Positions 1 to 41,282 of a DNA stretch of 64,000 bases are shown piece by piece. This stretch comes from Rapana venosa (Eukaryota > Mollusca > Gastropoda > Neogastropoda > Muricidae). The notes under the pieces were generated by a model. It was not told the origin of the DNA and made no database searches. It worked only from the letters and a program-made list of their open reading frames with translations. Position 1 is the stretch's first letter. The number at the start of each line of letters is the position of its first letter. The stretch is from assembly GCA_028751875.1 (NCBI GenBank), contig CM054135.1:56451594-56515593 (forward strand), written 5' to 3'. A program made the position numbers and the translations under genes.

Positions 1-864
1 GTATTTTATGGTCAAAATTGGTTTACTAAGTACTTCATTTACTTGTCTACTTGGTGTTCTTTACCTTGCCAGCTTTGCAGTCTGTCTTATCTATGATGAT
101 TTAAAACTGGCTTAGAAGCACATCAAAGGCTACATTTTATTATTTCAAACTGTGTTCAAACTTCAATATTTCCATAGAATAGAGTATTACTTTGGTTGAT
201 ATAAATGGTCTTATCACACAGCATGTTAACTGTTATAACAGCTTGGTTTAAGCCATAACAAATGTGTGCGCATGAGTGTGAATGTACCCACTGTATGAGT
301 GGAGGTGGATGGTTGTCACTGTATAGGTACATGATGTGTGTTGTTGTTGTCATGTGTGTGTGTTAGACTGTTAGTGTTGCTCATCTGCTGTTGGGATACT
401 GGGTTGTGCTATTTTTCTGTGATAAATCTTTTACTGTTTACTGGGGGGTTTTAATGTATGGCTTGTAAGTTGTAACCCATGTGAATTTATCTGTCTGTGA
501 GATAAAAACGTATTAGAAAGAAATTGGTTGGCTTCAAGTGTCTGTTTCCTGGTTCTGTTTCTGGTTTTCTACACTTTTGCATGATGCATCATTTTGCATG
601 ATTCTGCACTGCAATTTGAAGGGACAAAGTGAAGTGTCTCATTTCTCTCAACACTCCCAGATAAACACCAACCAGATAAACACCAACTGCTTTAATTTAA
701 TTTGGGCCAGATGTTTGAATGTGGTAGAAACTTTGGGGTTTTGTGCTTGAAACAAAACATCACTACCAGTGGTACGTCTGGAAAGGCGCTGCAGTTTTGT
801 TATTTAGAGGCAAGGATCTGAAGTTAAACTGAAACAGAAAGCATCAACAGCAACATACGCATAC

Positions 865-1057
865 CTTTATACAATTGGGAAATCGCTGTCGCCGAGGTTT
901 GAAACAACAAAAACAGTTGTTTTTCTGTAAAGTCTCTCTCCGACAAAAGCGTTTCCTCCAAATTTGGTTCTGATTGTAACTGATCTACACATTCAAGTTC
1001 AAACTGTCCTAACCAATTTTCTGACTGATCTTGGTCTTGGTCGTCCGTCTGGTGCAT
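865..1057 (-). CDS. HAPSTR1: HAPSTR1 (C16orf72) orthologue, first coding exon, partial gene
   Basis: This exon encodes 64 complete codons from ATG at 1057-1055 and ends with one base of a split codon at donor GTATGC (864 downward). The product starts MHQTDDQDQDQSENWLGQFE and ends in a block reading LFQTSATAISQLYK. Human HAPSTR1 has a matching tryptophan/cysteine segment followed by LFQNSATAVAQLYK, so the family call rests on direct similarity recalled from the human protein. HAPSTR1 is a small nuclear/cytoplasmic stress-response factor that binds the HECT ubiquitin ligase HUWE1. The remaining exons lie beyond position 1. The gene is divergent from USP7, with 274 bp between the two start codons, so the two probably share a promoter. 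An acidic, glutamine-rich N-terminus precedes the conserved block, as in vertebrates. Alternative: an unrelated short ORF, unlikely given the motif, the correct splice donor and the syntenic neighbour. Confidence 0.88.
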
Positions 1058-1331
1058 GGCTGGCGTGTTCAGCTTTCACAGCTGATATTTACACAAAAAT
1101 ACAGCTTTTCATACATGAAATCTTGTTCTGAAGATAGGTGGTGACCAAATTTTTTTCTCTAACGGAAATGCTGGTAATGCGCGCATGCGTGGTTGAAATG
1201 CCTCGTTAAAGGCATCAATAGGCCCTGCTCAACGGAAACACGCTGTGTGGGGACTCATTAAGCAATTTAGCTACTAACGTGTGAGGAACCTGTACACTTT
1301 AGTCCAGGAGCAGCATTTTAACATCTGTGCG
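1058..1331. promoter_or_regulatory. Bidirectional promoter interval between HAPSTR1 and USP7
   Basis: The 274 bp between the divergent start codons must hold the 5' UTRs and core promoters of both genes. It contains an NRF1-like palindrome at 1180-1191 and two AACGGAAA motifs (about 1161 and 1230) that resemble ETS/GABP sites weakly. I see no convincing TATA box, which fits a housekeeping-type promoter. Transcription start sites cannot be placed from sequence alone. Confidence 0.7.
1180..1191. promoter_or_regulatory. NRF1-like binding site
   Basis: The sequence CGCGCATGCGTG matches the NRF1 consensus YGCGCAYGCGCR at 11 of 12 positions. NRF1 sites are [14 protein letters not shown] of vertebrate bidirectional housekeeping promoters, and this one lies near the middle of the HAPSTR1/USP7 interval. 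Binding is inferred. Confidence 0.55.
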
Positions 1332-32367
<31,036 letters not shown>

Positions 32368-33400
32368 GATTTCTTCAGTGTGTTGTCGCCTGCTGCATTT
32401 GGTGTGTGGACAGGTCACTATGTTCTGCTTGTGAAGGCCTGGGAGCCTTGATTGTACACCACAGACTTGTGCTGATGGCTCAGCTAGCTGTCAGGGAGGA
32501 GTACAGTCACGCACCATTTTACTACTGTGTCACGTTGCATTACAGATGATGACAGCACCCTGAGGTGTGTTGAAGTGAAGCAAAGCTCATCAAGTGTGCA
32601 AAACTACCGAGAGGTTGTGAACAGGGTCAATGACTACCTTACTGTTGGGGGGGTCCTCGCGCCCACAGCAGTTTGTCATACATATTCCACTGGACTGGTC
32701 AATACCAGTGTCAGCCGGCAGCAAGTACGTGTTGGGTCTGTCTCAAGAGATGTTACCTGAGGATTTGCTGAAATGTGAAAGGAAGGACTGATACGACTAT
32801 GTTCACTGCTGGGAGATCTGTGGGTGTTTGTGTGTGTCCTTGTCTTTCACTTGTGTTTTTGTTTGTTAAGTGTTTGTAAATGCTAGGAATTTCAGCCCAC
32901 CACCTCCCCAGTATTACAGGCTTTATCGGCCATCATCTGTAAGGGCTTGATAGAAACAGCCTTATCAGTGCTCAGCCTCTGTATTGTTTGGTCTGAATAA
33001 TTAAGGAGTGTTTAATATGTATGTGTTTATCTCTGAGTTATGATGTTGAATTTTTACCACAGGATATTATTACTCTGATTCTGTTTGTAGATTTCAAAGT
33101 AAAGGTAGGTAGTTACAGGAACCAAGCTTTTCTTTTGCCTATCCACGGATTTGTTTTTAAATAATGTTTTAAAAAATAAAACATTATAAGATAAATACAT
33201 ACAAATGTAATTCATCAGTGAAGGTCGTGTGTAATTAAGCTGTAAAATCTCATGTTCTTAGTGTGGAATGATTACTCATTAAATGTGGATTCTCACCAGG
33301 TGTCAGGATGTTCTACAGCTTTCAGGTTGATGCCAAGCTCATTATCAAGTGGTATGGTGGAAATAAATGACTTGTGTGTGTAGTGGTTTTTAGCAATCCA
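32368..33400 (+). other. USP7: Probable USP7 3' UTR
   Basis: Sequence after the TAG at 32365-32367 has no convincing coding. An AATAAA lies at 33362-33367, followed within about 25 bp by the GT-rich stretch TGTGTGTGTAGTGGTTTTT, a good cleavage-site arrangement. An earlier AATAAA lies at 33175-33180. The end point is inferred; longer 3' UTRs reaching towards 40 kb cannot be excluded. Confidence 0.55.
33362..33390 (+). terminator. Candidate USP7 polyadenylation site
   Basis: AATAAA at 33362-33367 is followed by a GT/T-rich downstream element, TGTGTGTGTAGTGGTTTTT, ending near 33390. It is about 1 kb after the stop codon. Confidence 0.5.
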
Positions 33401-33834
33401 TATGCTCTACATCCCCAGTAACACCTGTGTATTTATGAACTTCATTTGGCTTTATAAGCCTGACTATTCAGGACTGTTTGAATCCGCACTTTGGCACTGC
33501 GCACTGTGAAGTCAAATGTTATTGAAAGACAGCAGCTATCAAACTTGCAGTTGGTAGGTAGGTGGGGTTTTGTAGCTGTTGTTGTTGTTGTTTTAAACCA
33601 GATATTTTCTCCTTTTTCTCTCTCAAGTTTTTTTTTAATTTCTGCCTCCAATATATATGTTTCCTGTCTCTAATATTCATTCAGGTCCTTGAAGCAGGAG
33701 TAAGGCTGCAATTGGTGAGTTTATTCTCATTTGTGAAGTTAGTTGATGGGCGCTTGTGAAGAAACCTGGGATGTGCCCCTGGAATGGACTTGGCAGATAA
33801 TGTTTGACAGTGTCATTCTTGATAGAGTACACAG

Positions 33835-34012
33835 CACGCAAATCCAACATGACTCGGTCTAGGGTCCGGGGCCCAGTGCTAAAATTAACCCCTTCCTTTT
33901 ACCAAGTCCGAATGTGGTCAGTTCCAGCTATAATTAGCACCATCTGGGATGGAATGGGATGGATAGCAGCTAAAAATGGGGGAAACTGACAGCTGTGAGT
34001 ACAATACGGAAA
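33835..34012 (-). repeat. Interspersed repeat R3, second copy
   Basis: Read on the minus strand this shares CAGCTGTCAGTTTCCCCCAT, GGAACTGACCACATTCGGAC and AATTTTAGCACTGGGCC with the 11690-12080 copy. Confidence 0.65.
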
Positions 34013-34073
34013 ACGTCAGAATGCAACACAAAACTAATTACTTTTGTTGTTGGGTGTTTTTTTTGTGGTGGGG

Positions 34074-34097
34074 TGGGGGGGGGGGGGGGGGGGGGGT
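34074..34097 (+). repeat. Poly-G tract
   Basis: A G run of about 23 bases in the region downstream of USP7. Confidence 0.85.
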
Positions 34098-34775
34098 GTT
34101 CTTAGCTGCTGAGCAGTCCATGTATTCTCGGAGGAAAAACTAGTAGTAACTGCCCTGAGATCCTAGAGATCTCTTTGTAAACAAAATGAATAATAGTATT
34201 TCTGCTGTTTGTTGCTTTTTAATTTTACTCGTTCATTTTTTACAGTGTATTCTCCATTGAATATTGCTTTTTATTTACTTCCTTATTTATGTAAACCTCT
34301 ATCATACATTATTATTTGTGGCTTTTTATTTTCTGATTTTTGTAAGTCTCTGTTGTTTTTTATTTACTTACCCTATTATCTCTATTTTTGATATTTACAT
34401 TCATCATGTTCTGGGTGGTTGGGGTTTTTTTGGATACTTTTTTTTTTTGGTACCAGGAAGGACAAGAATTGGCAGTACTTAATGATATGAGGTATGGTCA
34501 TTCTGTATGTTAGGCTGCAGCTCTTTAGGATAGCTGCTATCATCGTCAGTAAATATCATCAGGTTGGGTCAAACACAGCAGTGTCATCTGCATCAAAGAA
34601 ATCGTTAGTGAATGGTTGCTTTGGATGGTTGAAGGATTCTTTTTAGCTTATGGCCCAACCAGGACTCAAGTGCTAGTAATGGTTTCTGGAATGGAGACTG
34701 GGGTAAATTTAAAACAAGAAAGGTTGTAAACAAAGAAATCTAATATGAATATGCAAAGAACAATATTTTAATAGT

Positions 34776-34880
34776 TTGATTGGTAGGAAAAGATCAGATG
34801 ATGCAATTTTGAGAGTGTTGCTCTATTTTGATTGATAGGAAAAGATCAGATGATGCAATTTTGAGAGTGTTGCTCAAATT
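34776..34880 (+). repeat. Two-copy direct repeat of about 53 bp
   Basis: The block GGAAAAGATCAGATGATGCA plus ATTTTGAGAGTGTTGCTC occurs twice in direct orientation, separated by GATTGRTA-type sequence, with almost no differences. Confidence 0.88.
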
Positions 34881-34899
34881 ACCTGACCAACACTGCAGG

Positions 34900-37800
34900 T
34901 GTCTTGTATCTTTTTTCAGAAAAAAATCTGCCATGTTATAAAAGTGGTATGCAAATTATAATCTCTCATGCATGGTTGACACTTGGAATATATTATGATA
35001 GGAAGCATAGAGTTCAGCCCTGTCAAAAAGTTTCAAAACAAACCGCTTAAAAATTGTCTCCGATTCGGTGGCACTGGTTGCTGTGGTCTCATGGTGACCT
35101 CTTTTTTCAGTTTCCCCATTACTTCTGTGCCTGTTGTTAGCTTGTGTCAAAGCCTTCAAGATTGGAGGTTCATGGGAGAAGATTGTTGGAGGGACATTGT
35201 GGTGGTTGCCACCCTGGATTGGTATCTATCTCGGTCTAGTTTTGCGACTGAGGTCTTCGGTAGGGGGCTTAGTAGGTGGTGTCTTGCATATGTTAGCTCG
35301 GAACAGGCACCACTGAACACCACCAAAGTGACCCAGCAGCAATGCAGGGCCCTTCTGCTGGTGGCCCCATGACAGCCTGACATTGACTGTGGACTTGTGA
35401 CCCTGAGGATGTGACATGATGGGGGAAGAGAGATTGAAATGAGTGACGTGAGAACGGCATGCCGGTAATGTCATGGAGAATAAAGCAGGAGAGAAAAGTA
35501 GTCCTAGTTTCAGCCCCTGAAAAAGTGAATGAATGAAATCTACTGAAGTAAATTTACAGGTGTTGATACCTTTTGTGCTCCTTCTGTGTACAAATAGATG
35601 ATCAGTTAACATCAGTGTGTTGTAATGAATATTATTAAAGGGCGCTTTCATGAAAAAAAATATTTGTTTTTATCATTTCAGCAGGCATATAGAGGAAAAC
35701 ATTATTTACAATTTTTAAGTTATTTTACGTAGAGGTAATTTGAAGAGTAATAAAGCTTCTCTCGGCTCTAATATAATGCTACTGATGACCATGTAGGTGG
35801 GTTTTGCCCCCTATGTAAAGTGTTGGTTACAGACTGATGGGGAACTAACTTTGAATAAATGCCGAGTCTTGTCACATGTGAACTGCATAGGGTAACCACA
35901 GCTGCTAAGGTATTCACACCCCCAAGGAAAATTACTAGATTCCTGCAAACCATCAATGGGCCTCCTCTTCATGTTCTGATCTGTGCTGGGCTGTCCGTGT
36001 ATGTGTCATAGTTTCCATCATGTGGAGTGTAGATCCATCTGTTCATAAAGTGGACTCTGACATTGTGAATCTCATGCTCAATGTGAAAGCGACGATGTCT
36101 AGAAAGTGTGAGGGAGAAGGGAGCTTCAAAGTGTGTGATGGGTGTATGATTTAGTTGGGAGGCTTGAATGCTGTGAATGGTGCTCATGGAACTGTATCAT
36201 TTGTGTAATTGAGATCAGGGTGCTTTTTAAATTTTCCAGTCGCACTTGTGCATGAGTAGGTGCTGAATATTTTACTACTGGACAGTGTCTTTGTTGTAGT
36301 TTGCATACTGATCATGTTCACATGGACTGGAGGGGAAAAAGTCACTAAAAACTAGCGGTGACGTCAACTTTCAGGAATGACATACATGTGAGAATTCTTC
36401 ATGAATACTGTTTTCACAAATGGTGCAATCAGGTTCCTGATTTTTAAACATTTTTTTATTTGTCTGTTCAAAAGTACTTTTTTATTTGTTTGTTGTTTTT
36501 TTAGATATGGTTTTCTGTCATATTGATGGTGCACTTCGTACAGTCTAGTTCTCATCTTGTGTCATGATTTATGTTGTTCTCTTGTGTTACTGATAAATGT
36601 GTAATGAATCAGTGAAAAAGAGTTAGGTTAGGTGTTTGAGAGCATTTTATCAACACTGAAGTTTATATGCCACTTGGGAAAAAAATTAACCTTGTGGTTT
36701 TTTTCTTTTCTCTTAGACTTTTTCAGGTGGTTTGTGTTTGAGAAAATGCTGTTCAGGTGGAAAGCATTGTGCATTAGACAGCTCTTTCTGAAAATGAATA
36801 TTTGATTACTTAATACTGCTTCTGGATTTCTCACCCCACTAAATTCAGTTGAATTGCTTACTGCTAGCTTCAATATTTCTGCCCCTGACTCCTCCTGTCA
36901 AAACTGCTGCCTTCCTTTTTCCCGTTCCCCCTGCACTTTATGCTGTATACATACATATTTCATGAAAATGTTTGTCCTGTAGTTTTACTTTGTCACATTA
37001 GAAATACTGTCAGTGTGTAGGAAAATGTCTTTTAAGCATACTTAGACTAAAACTGCCATCACTTGACAAAGATAGTCATTTCATGGTCGGAGAACAAGTA
37101 TAAAGAAAAGATGTTGGTGCATGCTTTCATTCTAAAGATGCAATATATGAAAACACCCGTAAGCTCCACAATATATGAAAACACCCAAAAGCCAGTTTCA
37201 CATGAATCATAAATGTCTGCTGAAAAGCATACCTTTGTTTGGTGCACTGTTCATCCTTTTTAAAGTGTAGTCCTTTCCTTAAAATGCAGATATAATACAA
37301 TTTCCTGTGTAAATAAAGCAATGTCAGCTTAAATACAAACATTTCCCTATATGTTGTTACACATGCATCTAGTGGAGTTAGGAAATAGTTGTGGTTAGTT
37401 AACTCACTCCTGCGAACTTGTCATGCTATGTGATCTTGTAGCCATGGAAGATTGCTGCAGCAAGAGAGTATTGAAAGGTCGCGGACTTCAAAACAGCGTG
37501 GCTTAGGAATATGAATGTAAAGATAATAGATTGCTCATAAATAGGATTGGAGCTAGCACACTACCATAGATTGATATTTGGTAGTAAAGCTGTCATGCAA
37601 CTAAGCCCATAGGATGAATAACCTTTGATGAAGCGTTCATTGCAATGCTGCCTTAAATCCAAGATCTTAGATTTGTAGTCAACAACAGCTGATACCCAGA
37701 ATTTAAAAGATCATGCTCACTCAGGAATAGTCACGATTAAAAAGTTGTAGTAGTTTAAAGTTTTCCTCTCCTGAAACAACTCTAGTCAGATTTGCGTACA

Positions 37801-38950
37801 ACTTAACCATGAAAGCTTGAACTGAGGGTCTCCCCCTCCCCCATAGTTTGTAGGAGTGGGGGTATGGTTTTTGTTAAGGGTTTTTTTTGTTTGTTGGGTT
37901 GTTTGGGCTGTTTTTTGTTGGGGTTTTGGGTTGTTTTTTGGGGCAGGGGGAGATTTATGCAGGAAATTGTTTACCAAGTATTTTAACTTTCTAATCAATA
38001 AGTTGTGGTTTGATTTTTTTTTCTAAACTGCATAAAGATAGTGTTTTTCCTTCATGAATACAGCAAAATTTTAAATCATTAGCCCACCTGAGTAATTTTT
38101 GCTTACTTCACATAATAAGATTGAAGTGTTTATTAGTGAAAAGGCAAAATCATCTGTAGATCTTGATGCAAACTTTTAACATAAGCATTTTAACTTTGTG
38201 ATGGATGTAATTCATGAATTATCATGTAGTATCGTGTATTCTCCTTTGGTGTATAGGCAACTTCATAACTTTACAAAGTTATACACCTGTTCAACTTCAA
38301 GTAATGAGTTTTGTAAAAAGACTTCGTAGCATGGAAAAATTAATTCACTTAAAATATGCTTTGTGATTGGTAATGGCTGAGAAGGCCGAGATTTAATCTG
38401 TCAAAGTGTGGGGTTCCGAGTTCCACCCCCGCACTCCTGATAAAATTGCGATTAGCAGTTTGGAAGCGAAATGGGAGGAGGGGGATGCGTATCATTGACT
38501 CGTATCAGACGCGCAGTTCTGTGGTGTGATGAAACAGGAGAGAAGTGAAGTTTGGGGTGAGTGTGTGGAGAGTGTTGTGTGGCATGATCATGGCACAAGT
38601 GAGTGTTGGAAGCAAGGACAGAGTGGTTGGTATAATACATGAGGTGTGAGACCTGTACCAGAATGTGTGGACACTGATAGGGCACAAGATTTTAATCAAG
38701 AATGTGAGTGCATGTATTGGTATGGTTCTGTTCTCAGTTTTTTTGTTTTGTTTTGGGTTTTTTTAAAAAGCTTGGCATAAATAAAAAGAGAAATCCGTTT
38801 TGATGTTGAATCACTTGTTCTTTCATTGTGTGCTGAGAGGTGAAAACACTGTGAGAAATAGGGATGTGGTCATTGTGTTCTGTCAAAAGGCTGGGTTCTA
38901 TTACAAATTCCTGAACAAATGTAGCTGAAAAACAACCATAAATAGTAACA
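34900..38950. other. Intergenic sequence, no recognised gene
   Basis: Several ORFs of 60-141 codons occur on both strands (for example 34983-35372 plus, 35226-35651 minus), but none has a recognisable domain, a consistent exon structure or conserved motifs. About 35040-35480 is richer in GC and higher in complexity than its surroundings, so it may be an unclassified repeat. A CRE-like TGACGTCA lies at about 36358-36365. Confidence 0.4.
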
Positions 38951-39024
38951 TGAAACAGCTAGTACTAACTAGAAAGGTATGCCAGTACATTAACTCTTGT
39001 ACAATGATTTTTTTTTTTTTTCAT

Positions 39025-39355
39025 TCCTTGGCTAAAGCTCCAAGGTTCACAAATGGTGAGATTTTGAGTATGCCACTGTTTTTGCCCACCATGAAGGTAA
39101 TCACATTCCGACTTTGGGGATGTATGCTGGGTATGTTTTGTGTTTCTGTAACCCACCAAACGCTGACATGAATGACTACTAGATCTTTGACATTCATATG
39201 ATCTCCTTCCTGCATGTGGATATACATGAAGGCTTTGGCAGGTCTGCACTTGCAGTTGACCTGGAAGATCGTAAAATGACCTGGAAGATCGTAAAAATCC
39301 CCACCTTTAATTCACCCAATGCCACTGAGATTCAAACCCATGACTTCAGGGATCA
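39025..39355 (-). repeat. SINE family 2, longest copy
   Basis: On the minus strand it begins near a B-box-like TGGGTTTGAATCTCAGTGGC, continues through CCTTCATGTATATCCACATG, ATTCATGTCAGCGTTTGGTG, GGGTTACAGAAACACAAAAC and ACATACCCAGCATACATCCC, and ends with CTCACCATTTGTGAACCTTG and GAGCTTTAGCCAAGGAAT. A 20-bp stretch (GACCTGGAAGATCGTAAAA) is tandemly duplicated at about 39258-39296. I recall this core (GTCAGCGTTTGGTGGGTTA...ACCCAGCATG) from gastropod genomes. Confidence 0.75.
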
Positions 39356-39399
39356 ATGGGATTGAAGTTGGTCTTAAACAGCTCCTTCCTACCTCTGTG

Positions 39400-39835
39400 A
39401 CTGTCTTCACCTATACAGTCCTTGTTCCCTCCACTGCTGGAGATACCTTGTGCTTACAAATACCGAGATTCAACCAATCCACTGTTGGCCGTCACTCTCT
39501 CTGTTTCTGGTCGTGATCTGGAATGACCTCCCTCTCTCCCTTCGCCAAAAGCCTAGTTATGACACTTTTAAATCCAGCCTCAAGACATATTTATTCCAAA
39601 TCTGATTTTTTCCCCCCTCTTGTTTCATCCCAAATCTATCCCTGCCTAAATAACAGCCCAAATCCCATCACCCTGCCAAAGTGTATGACCTTTATGTGTG
39701 TGTATTGAATTTGTTAACTCTGTTAATTGTTATTGGTCATATGTGTAAAGGTGTGTTGAATGCAAGCGCTTTGATTTCTTTTTGCAAGATATAGTGCTAT
39801 ATAAATTCCATTTATTATTATTATTATTATTAAAC
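39400..39835 (+). mobile_element. 3' end of a CR1/L2-like non-LTR retrotransposon
   Basis: At 39519-39605 one frame reads WNDLPLSLRQKPSYDTFKSS followed by LKTYLFQI and a stop. This is the usual C-terminus of many CR1/L2/Rex-type reverse transcriptase ORFs (xLWNxLPxxLRxxxSxxxFKxxLKTxLF). A related upstream stretch (STAGDTLCLQIPRFNQSTVG) is separated from it by a frameshift or stop. The copy ends ATAGTGCTATATAAATTCCA plus (TTA)n at about 39810-39835. It is a 5'-truncated relic. Confidence 0.72.
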
Positions 39836-40201
39836 CACTCAGCTATAGCACCTGTCGTTTGATGATTATGATTTTACATATCTTTTGTTAGAAGAATCAG
39901 ACATACACACTCATGCTAAACTCAGGTGTATACCAGACCTGCCTACCTAGCCATATCTTTCTTTTATTCAACCAGACTAGCGTAGTCAAACAGGGGCATC
40001 CAGCTGATGTAGTTTTCTTTTTTTTTTAACAAGTATGGTAACAAGAGAACTGTCCAAAATGTGTGATCTGCCATCTGAAGCAGAAGATGATTTCTGTCAC
40101 ACAGCTCCTGTGGAGCTACAGATGTTACAGAAAAGATGCGCAAAATCTGTATATCACAAAAATAGCTGAATATTGTTCACCAAAATTTCATGAACATAGC
40201 A

Positions 40202-40549
40202 GGGGACAGGATAGCCTAGTAGTTAGAACATTGCGCTCGCAATCTGATGACCCGGGTTCGATTCCCGTTCAAGGGAATATTTTCCCCTGGAGTTCACATC
40301 AGTGCAGACTTCACTCTTCCCAAAAGTCCTTTGGATGAGACTATAAACTGAGGCCCCGTGTGCGAATGCACGCAGAACATCTTGCGCACATGTTAAATCC
40401 TGTTCCGCTTTTCATAAGAGTAGGTCATTGTGTGCTGGTGGGAACAGCCGACAACATTTACAAAACCGCATATACACGGGGACCGGATGTAAAAAAGCAC
40501 ACAAGTGCTTATTTCATTATCCTCGATATAAAAGAATAAAATAAAATTA
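40202..40549 (+). repeat. tRNA-derived SINE family 1, full length
   Basis: The head GGATAGCCTAGTAGTTAGAA, B box GGGTTCGATTCCC, central AGTCCTTTGGATGAGACTAT and tail GGGGACCGGATGTAAAAAAG are followed by AGCACACAAGTGCTTAT and an AAATAAAATAAAATT end. It is one of the best preserved copies in the window. Confidence 0.9.
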
Positions 40550-41276
40550 ATCATGGTCAACTGGAAGCCCTCTCCATGAAACAGAACAAGAAAGCTGGTG
40601 TGATGGGCCTCCAAAACAGGTGCATGTATCTATTCTCATATTGACCAGAAGAAAACCACCCATTCTCGAGGCATGCAATGGCCCTCTCATGGAATCGAGG
40701 AAAGGGGAACAATTTTGTGCATTTCAGTATATTATATATTGCATGATTGACCTTTCTTGAATTCATGGCGAGTTAATGTTGTTTTGTGTTTTCTGACAGG
40801 GAGAGAAGCTGGTGACAACAACAAAGATGTATCAAATTGGGGAAAATGTAAGATCTCACTTTTTGTAAAATACTGTTGTAGGCAGGTATGGGATAAATTT
40901 ATATGCACACAGAAGGAACTCAAGCATATCCATGCATACACAAGGCAGACATCCCATGGACTGCCTACTTCTGCATAATGTAACCATTCACTTGCCTTGG
41001 TGTGCATGTGTTATCTGTTGATTGGGAGGGGGGGGGGGAATCTGCAGACTAACAGTAAATGTAATACTGAAAACATTACAAAGGGTTTTTTTAAAGGGTT
41101 TTCCCCATCTTTTCTGTAAGACGGGCGTTTCATACCATTTTCATACTTTTGTTCAATACTTCTTTCAATCTTGTAAGACATAACTTTCATACACAAAGAA
41201 AATCTATGTATACACATGCACAGACCAGAGCAAACCGACAGAAAATAATCAGTTACGATAAAAACAGACAAGTAGC

Positions 41277-41282
41277 TTTATT
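41277..41282 (-). terminator. Candidate polyadenylation signal for the LLGL gene
   Basis: The minus strand reads GCAATAAAGC here, followed by a U-rich stretch (CTTGTCTGTTTTTATC) about 10-25 bp downstream. Several other minus-strand AATAAA hexamers occur (for example near 41515 and 41930), so this is only the most distal good candidate I see. Confidence 0.4.

Noticed and set aside
35226..35651. 141-codon minus-strand ORF between the genes
   Set aside because: No domain, no splice context and no similarity I recognise. It lies in a GC-richer block that may itself be a repeat.
38370..38450. Possible tRNA-like element (ATGGCTGAGAAGGCC and GGGTTCCGAGTTCCACCCCC)
   Set aside because: The A and B box resemblance is partial and I could not form a full cloverleaf or find a second copy in the window, so I did not annotate it as a SINE or tRNA.
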